Positions 1 through 7,865 are shown, counted from the stretch's first letter. The stretch is 64,000 bases of DNA from Nonomuraea montanisoli (GCF_013363975.1 NZ_JABWGN010000007.1:310001-374000); one strand, 5' to 3'. Translations and numbers: made by a program. The notes: generated from the letters alone by a model not told the origin.

Positions 1-746
1 TGCAGGTGGACCACGCCACGCTTCTGGAATTCGGCCACTTTCGCGTAGGAGAGGCGTAGCAGCTCACGGATTTTGCGCACCGTCACCGGCTGCCCGCCAA
101 CGCTCGGCGCGAGTGCCGCCAGCGCGCGATAGACGTAGATCACCGTGCGCCGCCACAACTCCCCGACATGCGCGTTCCACAGCACCAGTCCGGCCAGGTC
201 CGCGCAGTCCTCACACAAAGGAGCCCCGACCATGCCATCGCCGGGGCTGTGGCGCGCGTCGCACCATAGCGGCCTACCGTGCTCGCAGGTCCTCCTACCG
301 CGTCGGCCGCCTCTGGCAGTCCGGCACACCTTCCCGTCGCGGGCGGCGTGCACGGTTCCGAAGCTGGGAGCGGTGAACGTGGCCAGCACCATCGGATGCG
401 GAAGCCGATCGTCTGTGTCGCCGTCGTCGCTGCCGTTCTCGGCGGGGGTCACGCCCCCGGCGAACACGTGCCAGGCATCGGCCCGGTAGCGCGCCGCGCA
501 CGGCGGACAGACGCTCTCGCGGCGATCCTTGCAGGCCACCAGCAGCACCCCGCCCGGCTCCTCCAGGCTGGAGTAGGTGGCGTCGATCTCACCCGTCGCC
601 GCGTTGACCGTCATCGCCGAGCCGATCAGCCGCACCGGTCGCACGCAGTGCCCAGCACGTTCCACTTGGGCTGTCCAACGCCGGTAGTGATCATCATCAG
701 CCATGCGGGCGATCATCTGCCCGAGTACCGTCTGAGTCCTCATCAT
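1..746 (-). CDS. RepSA-type plasmid replication initiator, partial (3' part beyond the window)
   Basis: The reading frame is open on the minus strand from an ATG at 744-746 to the window edge, giving 248 N-terminal residues. A GGAG lies 7 bases before the ATG. Visible blocks match the pSAM2 RepSA rolling-circle initiator family: a cysteine block CKDRRESVCPPCAARYRAD, then LATFTAPSFGTVHAAR, then LWRRTVIYVYRALA, and finally YAKVAEFQKRGVVHLH, just before the catalytic HUH-type part expected in this family. The protein should nick the element origin and start rolling-circle replication of the excised form. The missing C-terminus, and presumably xis and int, would lie to the left. Family call is from remembered similarity and is fairly secure; catalytic residues cannot be checked. 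Confidence 0.82.
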   Translation of the reverse strand, partial: MMRTQTVLGQMIARMADDDHYRRWTAQVERAGHCVRPVRLIGSAMTVNAATGEIDATYSSLEEPGGVLLVACKDRRESVCPPCAARYRADAWHVFAGGVTPAENGSDDGDTDDRLPHPMVLATFTAPSFGTVHAARDGKVCRTARGGRRGRRTCEHGRPLWCDARHSPGDGMVGAPLCEDCADLAGLVLWNAHVGELWRRTVIYVYRALAALAPSVGGQPVTVRKIRELLRLSYAKVAEFQKRGVVHL

Positions 747-877
747 CTGACATCTCCGTCTCACCGGCCATTCCGGCCGGGAGGCGGTCCCCACATCCGC
801 CCCCGGGTTATGCTCTAGGCCCTTGATCGCCCGGACCCCTCATGTCCGGTCAGTCGTGGCCCCTTGGTGCTGGCTGG

Positions 878-1126
878 TCAGCCGCCCGCCCTGATCGGCT
901 CCCACCGATCCAGCACCGCTTGCCGCAGGGTGGCCAGGTCGTCCGGGCCATCCAGCAACGTCACCCCGAGCCCGCCGCACTGCCACGGCGAGTGCACGAA
1001 CGCCCGAAGGGTGTCTTCCAGTTGCCGTTCGCCGCTGGCCTTGAGCCAGCTCACGAACCGCTCGGCCGCGTAGGCGTCGCCGATCTCCACTGGAGTGAAC
1101 TCTTCGTTGGCGATCCACGCCTTCAC
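878..1126 (-). CDS. Small hypothetical protein of the element (82 aa)
   Basis: I do not recognise this protein. A GTG start at 1124-1126 was preferred over longer upstream starts because a clear AAAGGAG lies 7 bases before it, while the upstream extension has atypical composition. The product is acidic and soluble, starting VKAWIANEEFTPVEIGDAYAAE, with a WLKASGERQL stretch and a C-terminal half that looks helical. It has no signal peptide or membrane segment. It sits between the replication initiator and the secreted-protein gene on the same strand, so it is probably part of the element's replication/transfer block. Confidence 0.6.
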   Translation of the reverse strand: MKAWIANEEFTPVEIGDAYAAERFVSWLKASGERQLEDTLRAFVHSPWQCGGLGVTLLDGPDDLATLRQAVLDRWEPIRAGG

Positions 1127-1374
1127 TGTTGTGCTCCTTTCCCGGGTGTCGGTGTCGCGGGTGATCCCCGTATCGCCCGCGACCTGTACTCCGGGGGTGA
1201 GGCTCCCCGTCTTACGTGGTGACCGTCCTGGGGGGACGGGATTGTCAGATAGTGGTTGTACGGCGCTCGGCACTGCCGGGTTCAACCGTTCGCCACCTTT
1301 TTCGGTGAAAATGTCGGTTTCCGGAAAGCTGCCCGGACCGTTCCACTCCCGGGCAGCCTCCCATCAGCGGCGGG

Positions 1375-1755
1375 TCAGAGGACCCGGACGCAGGTGGCGG
1401 GCACGTAGCCGAACGGGCTCCCGATGAGGCTCACCCGGCCGGAGCGGACCTTGTACCAGTCCGCGCCCCGCAGCCCGCACTTGCTCGGGTAGCTGTTGGC
1501 CCCGCTGCCGCGCACGAACTCGCACGTGCTGAGGATCGTTCCGCGCGGCACGCTGCGCACCACCAGCCCGTTGACGAACGGGAAGTCACGGATCGCGATC
1601 TTGCTGCCGATGACCTGGAGGCTCCGGCACGCCGCCCCCTGCCGGACGTCGCCCCGCGTGACGCTCTGCGCGCTGACGGGGGTTGCCGACAGGGGCAGCG
1701 CCGCCAGGCTGGCGGTGGTGACGACGGTGGCGAGCAGCGTGAACAGCTTGGACAT
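1375..1755 (-). CDS. Small secreted protein with SH3-like repeat character
   Basis: The 126-residue product starts MSKLFTLLATVVTTASLAALP, a typical Sec signal peptide with probable cleavage after VSA near residue 28. The mature part (about 98 residues) has four cysteines (ACRSL, STCEF, SKCGL, ATCVRV) that could form two disulfides. Motifs such as VVRSVPRGTILSTC and WYKVRSGRVSLIGSPFGYVPATCVRVL look like bacterial SH3-type domains that bind cell-wall material; that is inference. AAGGAG lies 5-6 bases before the ATG. It lies just downstream of the translocase gene inside the element, an odd place for a secreted protein unless it serves mating-pair contact or is cargo. Confidence 0.65.
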   Translation of the reverse strand: MSKLFTLLATVVTTASLAALPLSATPVSAQSVTRGDVRQGAACRSLQVIGSKIAIRDFPFVNGLVVRSVPRGTILSTCEFVRGSGANSYPSKCGLRGADWYKVRSGRVSLIGSPFGYVPATCVRVL

Positions 1756-1819
1756 GATCTCTCCTTGGATTGTTGGTTGAGCAGGGTCGTTGATTGAGCA
1801 GGTGTTGCGGGGGACCGCT

Positions 1820-2545
1820 CTAGCGGTCGATCCAGTGCACGGCGTTGGTGGCGCGCAGCTCCGCCGCGTAGGCCGCCAGGTCCGACAGTTGCCCGTCGCT
1901 GAGGTAGAAGCCCTTCTGACGGACCGGCCCGGCCGAGCCCGCCAGCAGGTAGCCGACGCCGGCCGCGCCCAGGGGGATGGTCGAGGCGTCCACGCCCCGG
2001 GCCGCCCAGCCCGAGCCCAGTACGGTGTCGGAGGCTTCCCGGGTCGAGCAGCGCAGCGCCCACCGGGTGTCGAACAGATCCCGGATGTAGGTGGGCACCA
2101 CGTCAGAGCCCGGCTTCTGGGTCGCGGCGATGATGCGCACCGCCGCCGCCCGCCCGCGAGCCCCCAGCTCATGCAGGGGCAGCAGGAACGCTTCGCGCTT
2201 CTTCTTGTCCGGGTGCAGGGTGAACGTGGCCAGTTCGTCGATCACCACGGCCAGCAGCCCGAACCCCATGCCGCGCGTGATCTTCCGCGCGCCGCAGGCG
2301 GCCAGGTAGCCATAGCGTTCGTCCATCTGAGCACGCGCCCAGTCCAGCCCGTCGATTGCGCTGTCGATGTCGCTGCGGATTCCGCCGTGCGCCACCTTCT
2401 CCCAGGCGGCCAGCTCCACCCCGTGCTTGCCGTCGATGAAGACGCCCTGCGTGGCGGGGTCGAGCATCGCGCCCGCGATCAGGCTGTGCAGCGACACCGA
2501 CTTGCCGGATTCGGGGGTGCCGCCGATCAGCACATGCACGCCCAT
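1820..2545 (-). CDS. FtsK/SpoIIIE-type DNA translocase, motor domain (TraB-like)
   Basis: This 241-residue protein is the ATPase motor of a conjugative double-stranded DNA translocase of the TraB/TraSA class, which moves actinomycete elements between hyphae. A Walker A motif GGTPESGKS lies at about residues 8-16 and a Walker B-like LLAVVIDELATF near residue 120; the arginine-finger-type segment RIIAATQKPGSDVVP follows. It has no membrane segment. Usually this domain is fused behind two transmembrane helices. Here those helices are in the upstream gene, which ends 2 bases before this ATG and in another frame. AAGGGAGG lies 8 bases upstream, so independent translation is likely. Confidence 0.8.
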   Translation of the reverse strand: MGVHVLIGGTPESGKSVSLHSLIAGAMLDPATQGVFIDGKHGVELAAWEKVAHGGIRSDIDSAIDGLDWARAQMDERYGYLAACGARKITRGMGFGLLAVVIDELATFTLHPDKKKREAFLLPLHELGARGRAAAVRIIAATQKPGSDVVPTYIRDLFDTRWALRCSTREASDTVLGSGWAARGVDASTIPLGAAGVGYLLAGSAGPVRQKGFYLSDGQLSDLAAYAAELRATNAVHWIDR

Positions 2546-2547
2546 CG

Positions 2548-3288
2548 CTACGGCCTCCCTTCGATCTCAGGCGGGCCACCCTGGACAGGCACCAGCCCGT
2601 CACTGAGCAGCGAGACCGTCACCAGTGCGCCGGTTTCCGACACCCCGACCGGGATGGGCTCCCACGCATCAGCGACCCAGCCCTGATCCGGCGCATCGGC
2701 CCAGGGCCAGCCGAGCACCCCGAAGGCGTCCAGCGGATCGCGCCGGATCACCTCCACATGCGCGTACCGGGCGTTCAGGTCATCGGCAGAGACGAGGACT
2801 TCGGCCGCTTCCAGCGAGGAGGCCAGCCACGGCGCACGGTCCTCTATGTCGCAGGCCGCGCCGCCTTTGGGCACCCGCACCAGCAGGCGTTCCCCCGCCC
2901 CGGTCGGGGTCGCTTCCATCACGCGGGGGACGCGGTCGTTGTGGGTGGCCAGCCCGGCGAAGCGGGCCGCCCGATCCCAGCGCCGGATGATGCGTGCCCG
3001 CCACAGCAGGGCGACCAGCCAGCCGCGCACCGCAGAGACCCCGAGCATCGCGGCCAGGTAGACCGCCACCACCAGCGCGACCGGCCAGCCGCCCAGCATC
3101 CAGCCGCCGCCCACCAGAGCGACCACGGCAGCGGTCAGAGCGATCTCGCGCCGGATGAGCCATGCCGGACGCAGCACGTACATGGTCAGCAGCGAGCCGC
3201 GAGTGTTCTGCGCGCGGATCGGGACGGCGGGCATCTCCACCGCTGGGGGCAGCCCGGACGGACGCCCCGGAACCTGCGGCCCCAGCAT
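2548..3288 (-). CDS. Membrane half of a split TraB/FtsK-like translocase
   Basis: The 246-residue product matches the N-terminal half of pSAM2-type FtsK/TraB proteins. A segment YVLRPAWLIRREIAL leads into two adjacent transmembrane helices (about residues 48-90), followed by WRARIIRRWDRAARFAG, THNDRVPRVMEATP and AWEPIPVGVSETGALVTVSL, which in full-length relatives directly precedes the Walker A motif. Here the frame instead runs through a short extra tail, PVQGGPPEIEGRP, to a TAG stop, and the ATPase restarts 2 bases later in a different frame. The ATG overlaps the stop of the upstream gene (TGATG), suggesting translational coupling. It is either a true two-subunit translocase or a frameshifted gene. 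Confidence 0.72.
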   Translation of the reverse strand: MLGPQVPGRPSGLPPAVEMPAVPIRAQNTRGSLLTMYVLRPAWLIRREIALTAAVVALVGGGWMLGGWPVALVVAVYLAAMLGVSAVRGWLVALLWRARIIRRWDRAARFAGLATHNDRVPRVMEATPTGAGERLLVRVPKGGAACDIEDRAPWLASSLEAAEVLVSADDLNARYAHVEVIRRDPLDAFGVLGWPWADAPDQGWVADAWEPIPVGVSETGALVTVSLLSDGLVPVQGGPPEIEGRP

Positions 3289-3719
3289 CAGCTCTCGCCC
3301 CCGGGCTCACCCGGCACCGGCGAGGAGTGCCGGGCCGAGGCGAGCGGGTTACGCCCCCGCGTGCCACCCGCCGTGTCGGCACCGGACGGGGCGGGCGGGG
3401 CGGGCACGGCCTGAGCCGGGGCCGCCGTCAGCGGCACGACCGCCGAAGCGCTCCACCACCGCACGTCACCGTCCTTGGCCATGCCGTAGCACAGCCCCTC
3501 CACCCGGACCGGCTGACCGGGCACCAGGTGCCGCTGTTCGCCCGGCAGATTGAACTTGATCTTCGTGGAGTCGGTGCCGTCCATCGCCAGCAGGTTCACG
3601 ACCATGACCGGCTGACCGTCTTCGGTCACCTTGGCCTTCTTGGTCGCGAAGTCCCGCGCCGGAATCGGCGGGGAGGTTACCGTGAACCCCAGTTGGCTCG
3701 TGTCGATCGGGAATCGCAT
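3288..3719 (-). CDS. AICE regulatory protein (SCO3933-like / replication-excision activator family)
   Basis: The start is the ATG at 3717-3719 (MRFPIDTSQLGFTV), with GGGAGG 7 bases upstream; a longer upstream frame lacks coding character. The 143-residue protein has the layout of small proteins encoded just before the translocase in many actinomycete integrative elements. These have been annotated as SCO3933-family regulators or activators of replication, integration and excision. The N-terminal 90 residues look like a compact beta-rich domain (FATKKAKVTEDGQPVMVVNL, then PVRVEGLCYG); the C-terminal 50 are Pro/Ala-rich and disordered. It heads the transfer operon, and a palindrome upstream is a likely operator. 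The family name is from memory and moderately certain. Confidence 0.68.
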   Translation of the reverse strand: MRFPIDTSQLGFTVTSPPIPARDFATKKAKVTEDGQPVMVVNLLAMDGTDSTKIKFNLPGEQRHLVPGQPVRVEGLCYGMAKDGDVRWWSASAVVPLTAAPAQAVPAPPAPSGADTAGGTRGRNPLASARHSSPVPGEPGGES

Positions 3720-3775
3720 CCGCGTACCTCCCAGCGTTGGGGTGTCCCTGTGACACCCACGATGCCAAGCAGTAC

Positions 3776-3801
3776 TCGAACACGTGTTCGAATGGTTCGA
3801 A
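3776..3801. promoter_or_regulatory. Perfect 16-bp palindrome plus third half-site, probable operator
   Basis: TCGAACACGTGTTCGA at 3776-3791 is its own reverse complement. It is followed after 4 bases by another TTCGAA (3796-3801). It lies 57 bases upstream of the first gene of the transfer operon (start 3719, minus strand). A dimeric repressor such as a KorSA-like or XRE protein could bind here and keep transfer genes off. The symmetry is seen directly; the role is inferred. Confidence 0.55.
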
Positions 3802-3909
3802 ACGATGCCGCCCCGGCATACCCATGTGCGCCCGCGCGCCGCGCGTGATAGATCGCCCCGGCCGGGCACCGGCCGCGCGCTGTGTGATGAGTTTCCCTAC
3901 TACATCAAG

Positions 3910-3934
3910 CCCGCCCGGCCCCCGACCGGGCGGG
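3910..3934. terminator. GC-rich hairpin, possible terminator
   Basis: CCCGCCCGG and CCGGGCGGG form a perfect 9-bp stem around a 7-base loop. It lies between the stop of the secreted-protein gene at 4376 and the transfer operon start, both on the minus strand, where a terminator would insulate the two units. There is no T-run, which is usual in high-GC actinobacteria. Confidence 0.4.
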
Positions 3935-4375
3935 GCGGCCCCCGCGGAATTGATCTTGTAGGTGGGGCGTCCAGGGATGCGTGCACAGGACCCTAGGACG
4001 CCGCCCAGGCCCACCTTCCCCTCTGCCCACTGCCTCTATATCAGTTACCGAACCATCGCAGACAGTAGCAATGCGTGGCTGCTGTAGGAGGACCACCGCT
4101 ACCGGCCCCAGGTGGCCACGGCAGCGGGTCGCGCCGGCGGTCGGCATCGGGACTGCGCGCGGCGCTAGCGCGCCGTGCTCGCCCTCGCCACCCGACGGCA
4201 CGCCCCTCGCCGCGACCACCGAACCGCCCAGCACCCGCCGACGCCCCGCACCCTACGAGTTCGCTCAGTCCGACGCCGACCTGTGCAAGCGGCTCATCTC
4301 GGCAGTGGTTCGAAGGCCACGAGGCATCATGTGCGCGCCCAGCAGCCTCGCTCAGTCCTGCCCTACCGCGTCAGG

Positions 4376-4951
4376 TCAGGCGACCGAGTGGCGGACGACG
4401 CCTGTGTAGGTACCAGCGACCGCCTGGGCAGGCACGTCGATCACGACGGTCGGGCTCCAGGAGGCGGAGTTGCTGCCCGACCCGCTGGTCTTGGAGAAGG
4501 CAATACGGGTCTGGTCAAGCACGACGGCGGAGGCGGCGTTGGCCTGCCCAGGCACGAAGGTTCCAGTGCCAGTGGTGGCCGTGGCCGGGCCGGACCAATA
4601 GCTGACGCGGCTATTGGCCACTGTCTCGGCAGGCGTGCCGCCTCCAGTGGTGAAGTCGGTGGCCGATACTTGCGCCACCCAGGTTGCAGTCACGGTAGCG
4701 CGCTGGTCGGAGACGGTCACGGTGCCGATTTGCCCGCTGATCGTGCCGCCAGGGCTTCCGGTGCCGATACTGACTGGCCCGTTGGGCACAGTGATCTGCA
4801 AGCCAGTCCCGGCGCTGACGGTGAAGAGAACCGTGGTGTTGCAGTTCGTTGAAGCCGCACAAGTGTCGGCATGGGCGGGCATCGCCGTCATCGCGGTCGT
4901 GATCGCGGCGGCCAGCGCCGTTGCCAAGGCGCGGCGGCGGGTGTCGAACAT
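4376..4951 (-). CDS. Secreted beta-sandwich-like protein (191 aa)
   Basis: The ATG at 4949-4951 (MFDTRRRALATALAAA) has GGAG 7 bases upstream and opens a signal peptide with likely cleavage after AHA near residue 29. The mature protein is about 160 residues, rich in Thr, Ser, Val and Gly, with alternating beta-strand patterns. Two cysteines (CAAST, NCNTT) sit near its N-terminus. The end, VVIDVPAQAVAGTYTGVVRHSV, is like the last strands of WxL-type or pilin-like immunoglobulin folds in secreted actinobacterial proteins; that assignment is tentative. There is no LPXTG or membrane anchor. It may be surface cargo of the element or help cell contact. Confidence 0.65.
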   Translation of the reverse strand: MFDTRRRALATALAAAITTAMTAMPAHADTCAASTNCNTTVLFTVSAGTGLQITVPNGPVSIGTGSPGGTISGQIGTVTVSDQRATVTATWVAQVSATDFTTGGGTPAETVANSRVSYWSGPATATTGTGTFVPGQANAASAVVLDQTRIAFSKTSGSGSNSASWSPTVVIDVPAQAVAGTYTGVVRHSVA

Positions 4952-5260
4952 GTGCGAACTCCATAAAAGCTGTCCGGGTCCCCGAGACCTCATCGTCAGT
5001 GATCGCATCCTTGACATCGAACAGCAGGCACAGACCATCCGCCACGCGACACAGGGGCACTGTTTGCCGTGACCTGGGGCGTCTGGTGGCATAGCGCGGG
5101 GAACGGCGGTCAATTTGCCATCTACAGACATGTATGAGGTTCGCGGCCAGGCGTGCGCGGCCTAGACTTCCGGCAACTTCCCAAAACCACCCGGCGAGCG
5201 GATTTACCCGTCATCCGCTCGCCGGGACCGAGTTGTCCGTGACCACTCCCGTTGAGCGAC
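4952..5260. other. 309-bp intergenic region
   Basis: I see no supported gene. It must hold the promoter and leader of the secreted-protein gene that begins at 4951 on the minus strand, but no convincing -35/-10 pair stood out. It also follows the stop of the unknown gene at 5261, so a terminator may be present; no perfect long hairpin was found. Confidence 0.4.
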
Positions 5261-5749
5261 CTAACGGGGTTCTGGAGAGGTGCGGCCCGACACGGCGGCC
5301 AACTTGGCACGTTGTTCCAGTTCAAGCACGCACTCAGAACACGCGCGCGCCGCCGTGGGAACGAACGGGAGCGACCATTCCAGCAGCGGCAGGGGACGAG
5401 CCCTCATCCCGCATAGGCTGACGGTCGAATCGGCCGGTACCGCATGCTGAATAGCCCGGCGGGTCCCCTTAGAGAGCCCAAGCCGGTAAACATCGGCCTG
5501 CCCCGGCTGCGGAAGGCTGTTATAGATCTCCAGGTCATCCCAGTGGACGGGCCAGCGCAGCACCCCGCCGGGCGACTCCTCACGCTCGCCGTCCAGTTCG
5601 ATCAGGGCATAGGCACCGTGGCGCACGATGCCCACCACTGTCGCTTGCCGTCCGACCAACCACGCGGCACAGTCCCGCGTCCGCTCCGGGCTGTATCGCA
5701 TTTGCGCGATCGTGGCCCGGCATCCCACCTTGGACCACAGCCCGTTCAC
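5261..5749 (-). CDS. Hypothetical protein of the element, coupled to upstream gene (162 aa)
   Basis: I do not recognise this protein. Its ATG at 5747-5749 overlaps the stop of the upstream gene, so the two are probably translated together. The N-terminal part has a small beta-barrel-like pattern (ATVVGIVRHGAYALIELDGE, then VLRWPVHWDDLEIY). A later segment resembles a degenerate zinc-binding or CxxC region (SLCGM, then ACSECVLELEQRAK), giving three cysteines in the C-terminal third. No membrane or signal segment is seen. The pair lies between the large XRE regulator and the cargo/transfer genes. Confidence 0.6.
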   Translation of the reverse strand: MNGLWSKVGCRATIAQMRYSPERTRDCAAWLVGRQATVVGIVRHGAYALIELDGEREESPGGVLRWPVHWDDLEIYNSLPQPGQADVYRLGLSKGTRRAIQHAVPADSTVSLCGMRARPLPLLEWSLPFVPTAARACSECVLELEQRAKLAAVSGRTSPEPR

Positions 5750-6138
5750 CGGACGTCCTCATCCCCGGAGCGCGTGGCCGAGACCAGACCGGTGATCAGC
5801 TCCGAATGCGGATGGTTGTCACGCAAGTAGGTGTAGCGGAGGGCGACCCGCCGAGCAGCCCGAACGGGTTCGAGGGCCGGGTGCCAGGCATACACCACGC
5901 GCTTTCGCAGGGCATCCCAGCCGGTACGCCACCAGTAGCGCTCGCCGTCGCACCAGACGACCAGACCGACCCATACCGACACGAGGGCAAGACCGTAGCC
6001 CTGGTGAACGTCTGACCCGATCTGGTGGTCGTCGAGAGCCCGCTGGAGTTGCGTGGCACTCTCTGCGACGGGAAGCGTGGATCTTGCCGGGCGGCCATCA
6101 GGCCAGCCATGAAGGTTGCTCTTGTCCCGGAAAGCCAT
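5746..6138 (-). CDS. Hypothetical protein of the element (130 aa)
   Basis: The product begins MAFRDKSNLHGWPDG and contains a block LVVWCDGERYWWRTGWD, rich in tryptophan and aromatic residues, followed by basic helices (KRVVYAWHPALEPVRAARRVALRY). This resembles small unnamed proteins often found beside XRE regulators in actinomycete genomes, but I cannot assign a function. It is on the minus strand, 78 bases after the stop of the XRE gene, and overlaps the next gene by 4 bases. Confidence 0.58.
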   Translation of the reverse strand: MAFRDKSNLHGWPDGRPARSTLPVAESATQLQRALDDHQIGSDVHQGYGLALVSVWVGLVVWCDGERYWWRTGWDALRKRVVYAWHPALEPVRAARRVALRYTYLRDNHPHSELITGLVSATRSGDEDVR

Positions 6139-6171
6139 GTCCGGGACGGTAACCCCAGCTCAGAAGGCCAT

Positions 6172-6204
6172 GGGGCCCAAAATGGGGCCCCTTAGACGGG
6201 GCCC
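6172..6204. terminator. GGGGCCC hairpin cluster after the XRE gene
   Basis: Three copies of GGGGCCC/GGGGCCCC at 6172, 6184 and 6198 can pair; the tightest hairpin is 6172-6178 with 6185-6191 around a short A-rich loop. It lies between the stop of the XRE gene (6217) and the next minus-strand gene (start 6138), a typical terminator or attenuator position. Confidence 0.42.
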
Positions 6205-6216
6205 GCAGATGGACTA

Positions 6217-7461
6217 TCAGGTGGGGACGCCGACGAGTTCGGCAAGGCCCATCGCGTCGGCCTTGAGAGGACCGCGCGTCCCCGTCGCCAGTTCGGCGAC
6301 CAGCGATCGGGCAGAGGGTGTGTATCGAACCGTCTCTGGTGACGCGTCACAGGCCCGGTTCATGAAGTGCAGCGCACCCGCCTTGTCGTCGCGCTGACTG
6401 TAGGCACGGGCGAACTCGACCAGCACGCGGGCGCGGCGCTCGACCGAGGGCACGGTCTTGAGGTCGATCGACTCGGCACGCTGGAGCGCAGCACCGGGCG
6501 TACGGAGATCGACCCCCACGGACACCGCGTGAAAGTCGGTGTTGCCCTGACTGAACACGGTCCATGTCTGCGCGTAGCCCTTGGGCAAGCGTTGGGCGAC
6601 CGCGTTGGCTTCGTCCCAGTGCCGCCAGGCGTCACCGTCCCGGCCTTCCCGGGCGTGAGTGATCGCTGCGTGCAGGTTAAGCGCGCCGTACATCCCTCGC
6701 AGGTCATCCGTGCCTTCCTCCAGGTGAGGCCGCAGGACGTCAGCCGCTTCGTTCACGGCTGCAAGGGCTTCTTCGGCGTAACCGGTCTCTCGCAGTCCGT
6801 TGGCGAACGACCATGCAGCACCGGCGAGCGCCAGGGGGTCGTCGGCGTCTTGGGACGCTAGCCGGGCGCGGTCAGCAATGATCCAGTACAGCTCAGGCTC
6901 GCAGGCGTAAGCCGTCGCCTGTTGCGTGAGCCGGTAGACGTCCGCCAGTGTCGCCGAGGCTTCTCGCCGCTCTCGGCCATCGAGCGAGCGGGCGAGGCGT
7001 TGGGCGTCGGTGATGAGGCCAGGCAAGAGCGCTCCGACCTCCGATCGCTGGAAACGGGAGGTGTGCCACAGTCGCCAGGCTTCCGCGACACGGCCTCTGA
7101 GAACGTCGAGGACGGGCAGATCGTTGCCGGTATCGTGCGCCCACAGATGCCCCCGAACGGCATCGCGTACCCCAGGAATGAACGGGGCCATCCCCGCAGC
7201 GGCGGCGTTCACCGGCACGGGAGACTGTGCGCCTGTCAGTAGGGACAGATCGTTGATGCCCAGGGCCGTTGCGAGTCGGTTGAGGAGTTCGTAACTCCTC
7301 AGCTCCCGTTCGCCTCGTTCGATCTTCTTCAGCCAGGACGGGCCCCGGCCGACGAGTCCGGCGAGAACCGTGCGAGACATACCCCGCCGTTCCCGGAGTA
7401 GTTGGATGCGGGCACCAGTGGCCAGCTCTGGGGGAAGGGTCTCGGACACAGCCACCACCAC
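6217..7461 (-). CDS. Large XRE-family regulator with N-terminal helix-turn-helix
   Basis: The 414-residue protein has an HTH_XRE domain at about residues 14-75: RIQLLRERRGMSRTVLAGLVG as the first helices, GPSWLKKIERGERELRS as the recognition part, and LNRLATALGIN as the last helix. The remaining 330 residues are helical and look like a TPR-type ligand-sensing domain (repeated ALAAVNEA, ARVLVEFARAYSQRDDKAGAL). Such proteins are common actinobacterial regulators, often carried on integrative elements, where they may decide between maintenance and transfer. The GTG at 7461 is the longest start, but several GTGs follow within 15 bases and no strong ribosome site distinguishes them. Confidence 0.75.
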   Translation of the reverse strand: MVVAVSETLPPELATGARIQLLRERRGMSRTVLAGLVGRGPSWLKKIERGERELRSYELLNRLATALGINDLSLLTGAQSPVPVNAAAAGMAPFIPGVRDAVRGHLWAHDTGNDLPVLDVLRGRVAEAWRLWHTSRFQRSEVGALLPGLITDAQRLARSLDGRERREASATLADVYRLTQQATAYACEPELYWIIADRARLASQDADDPLALAGAAWSFANGLRETGYAEEALAAVNEAADVLRPHLEEGTDDLRGMYGALNLHAAITHAREGRDGDAWRHWDEANAVAQRLPKGYAQTWTVFSQGNTDFHAVSVGVDLRTPGAALQRAESIDLKTVPSVERRARVLVEFARAYSQRDDKAGALHFMNRACDASPETVRYTPSARSLVAELATGTRGPLKADAMGLAELVGVPT

Positions 7462-7681
7462 GGGAAGTAAGGCCAGTTCTATCGCCAGAGTACGCCCGCG
7501 ACCTTGAACGGCGACAGATCAACGTGCGCAAAGGCGTCCGACTTCACGCCGTATGGAGTCGGTTGCGACAGTGCGAGCCGAGCCAGATTGAAGGCGCTTT
7601 TTGGGAACCCCCTCGGGTGCCCCTCCGCACTGCGTGCCTTCGGCCCGCTGGACTCGCCGCAGACCGGCGCGCAAGCGGGGC

Positions 7682-7865
7682 GGGGGTTGCCGAATCGTTT
7701 CGGAGCCAACTTCATGGGGACCCCTCCAAGATCCCAAAAGGGGGGCGGGGAGGGGAGTACGGGGGCGGGGGCGTCGCCCCTCCCCGATTAGCGGACGATT
7801 GTAATGCCCCCTTTTGGGATCTTGCCCCATGAAGTCAGCGCCACCGCAACGATTCGGAAACCCCC
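7682..7865. repeat. Long imperfect inverted repeat around a G-quadruplex motif
   Basis: The left arm (7682-7745) and right arm (7807-7865) are reverse complements over about 60 bases with small bulges. CAAGATCCCAAAAGGGGG pairs perfectly with 7807-7824. ACTTCATGGGG is shared further out after a 7-base bulge, and CCGAATCGTT with a flanking G-run is shared at the outer ends. The roughly 60-base centre holds runs of four or five G and then CGCCCCTCCCC. The transcript or single strand would fold into a long cruciform. A single-strand origin, transfer origin or end signal of the element are possible roles. Confidence 0.7.
7741..7771 (+). other. Strong G-quadruplex motif
   Basis: Five runs of four to five G are separated by loops of 1, 1, 5 and 1 bases (GGGGG C GGGG A GGGG AGTAC GGGGG C GGGGG). 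This meets and exceeds the usual G4 pattern. It is at the start of the loop of the long inverted repeat, so single-stranded extrusion would expose it. Confidence 0.65.

Larger units (their letters stand above)
3720..4375. other. 656-bp intergenic region of the element
   Basis: No credible gene was found here; open frames on both strands lack a ribosome site and have shadow-like composition. The region carries the TCGAACACGTGTTCGA palindrome and an extra TTCGAA half-site just before the transfer operon, a second GGTTCGAA at 4307-4314, a strong GC hairpin at 3910-3934, and an A/T-richer stretch near 4030-4075 that could hold a promoter. Confidence 0.6.

Noticed and set aside
3905..4234. 109-codon minus-strand open frame in the element's intergenic region
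   Set aside because: No ribosome site, low-complexity Gly/Arg/Pro composition, and it spans a GC hairpin; nothing supports translation.
7479..7715. 78-codon minus-strand open frame at the element's right end
   Set aside because: It lies over the arm of the inverted repeat, has no ribosome site and no recognisable fold.
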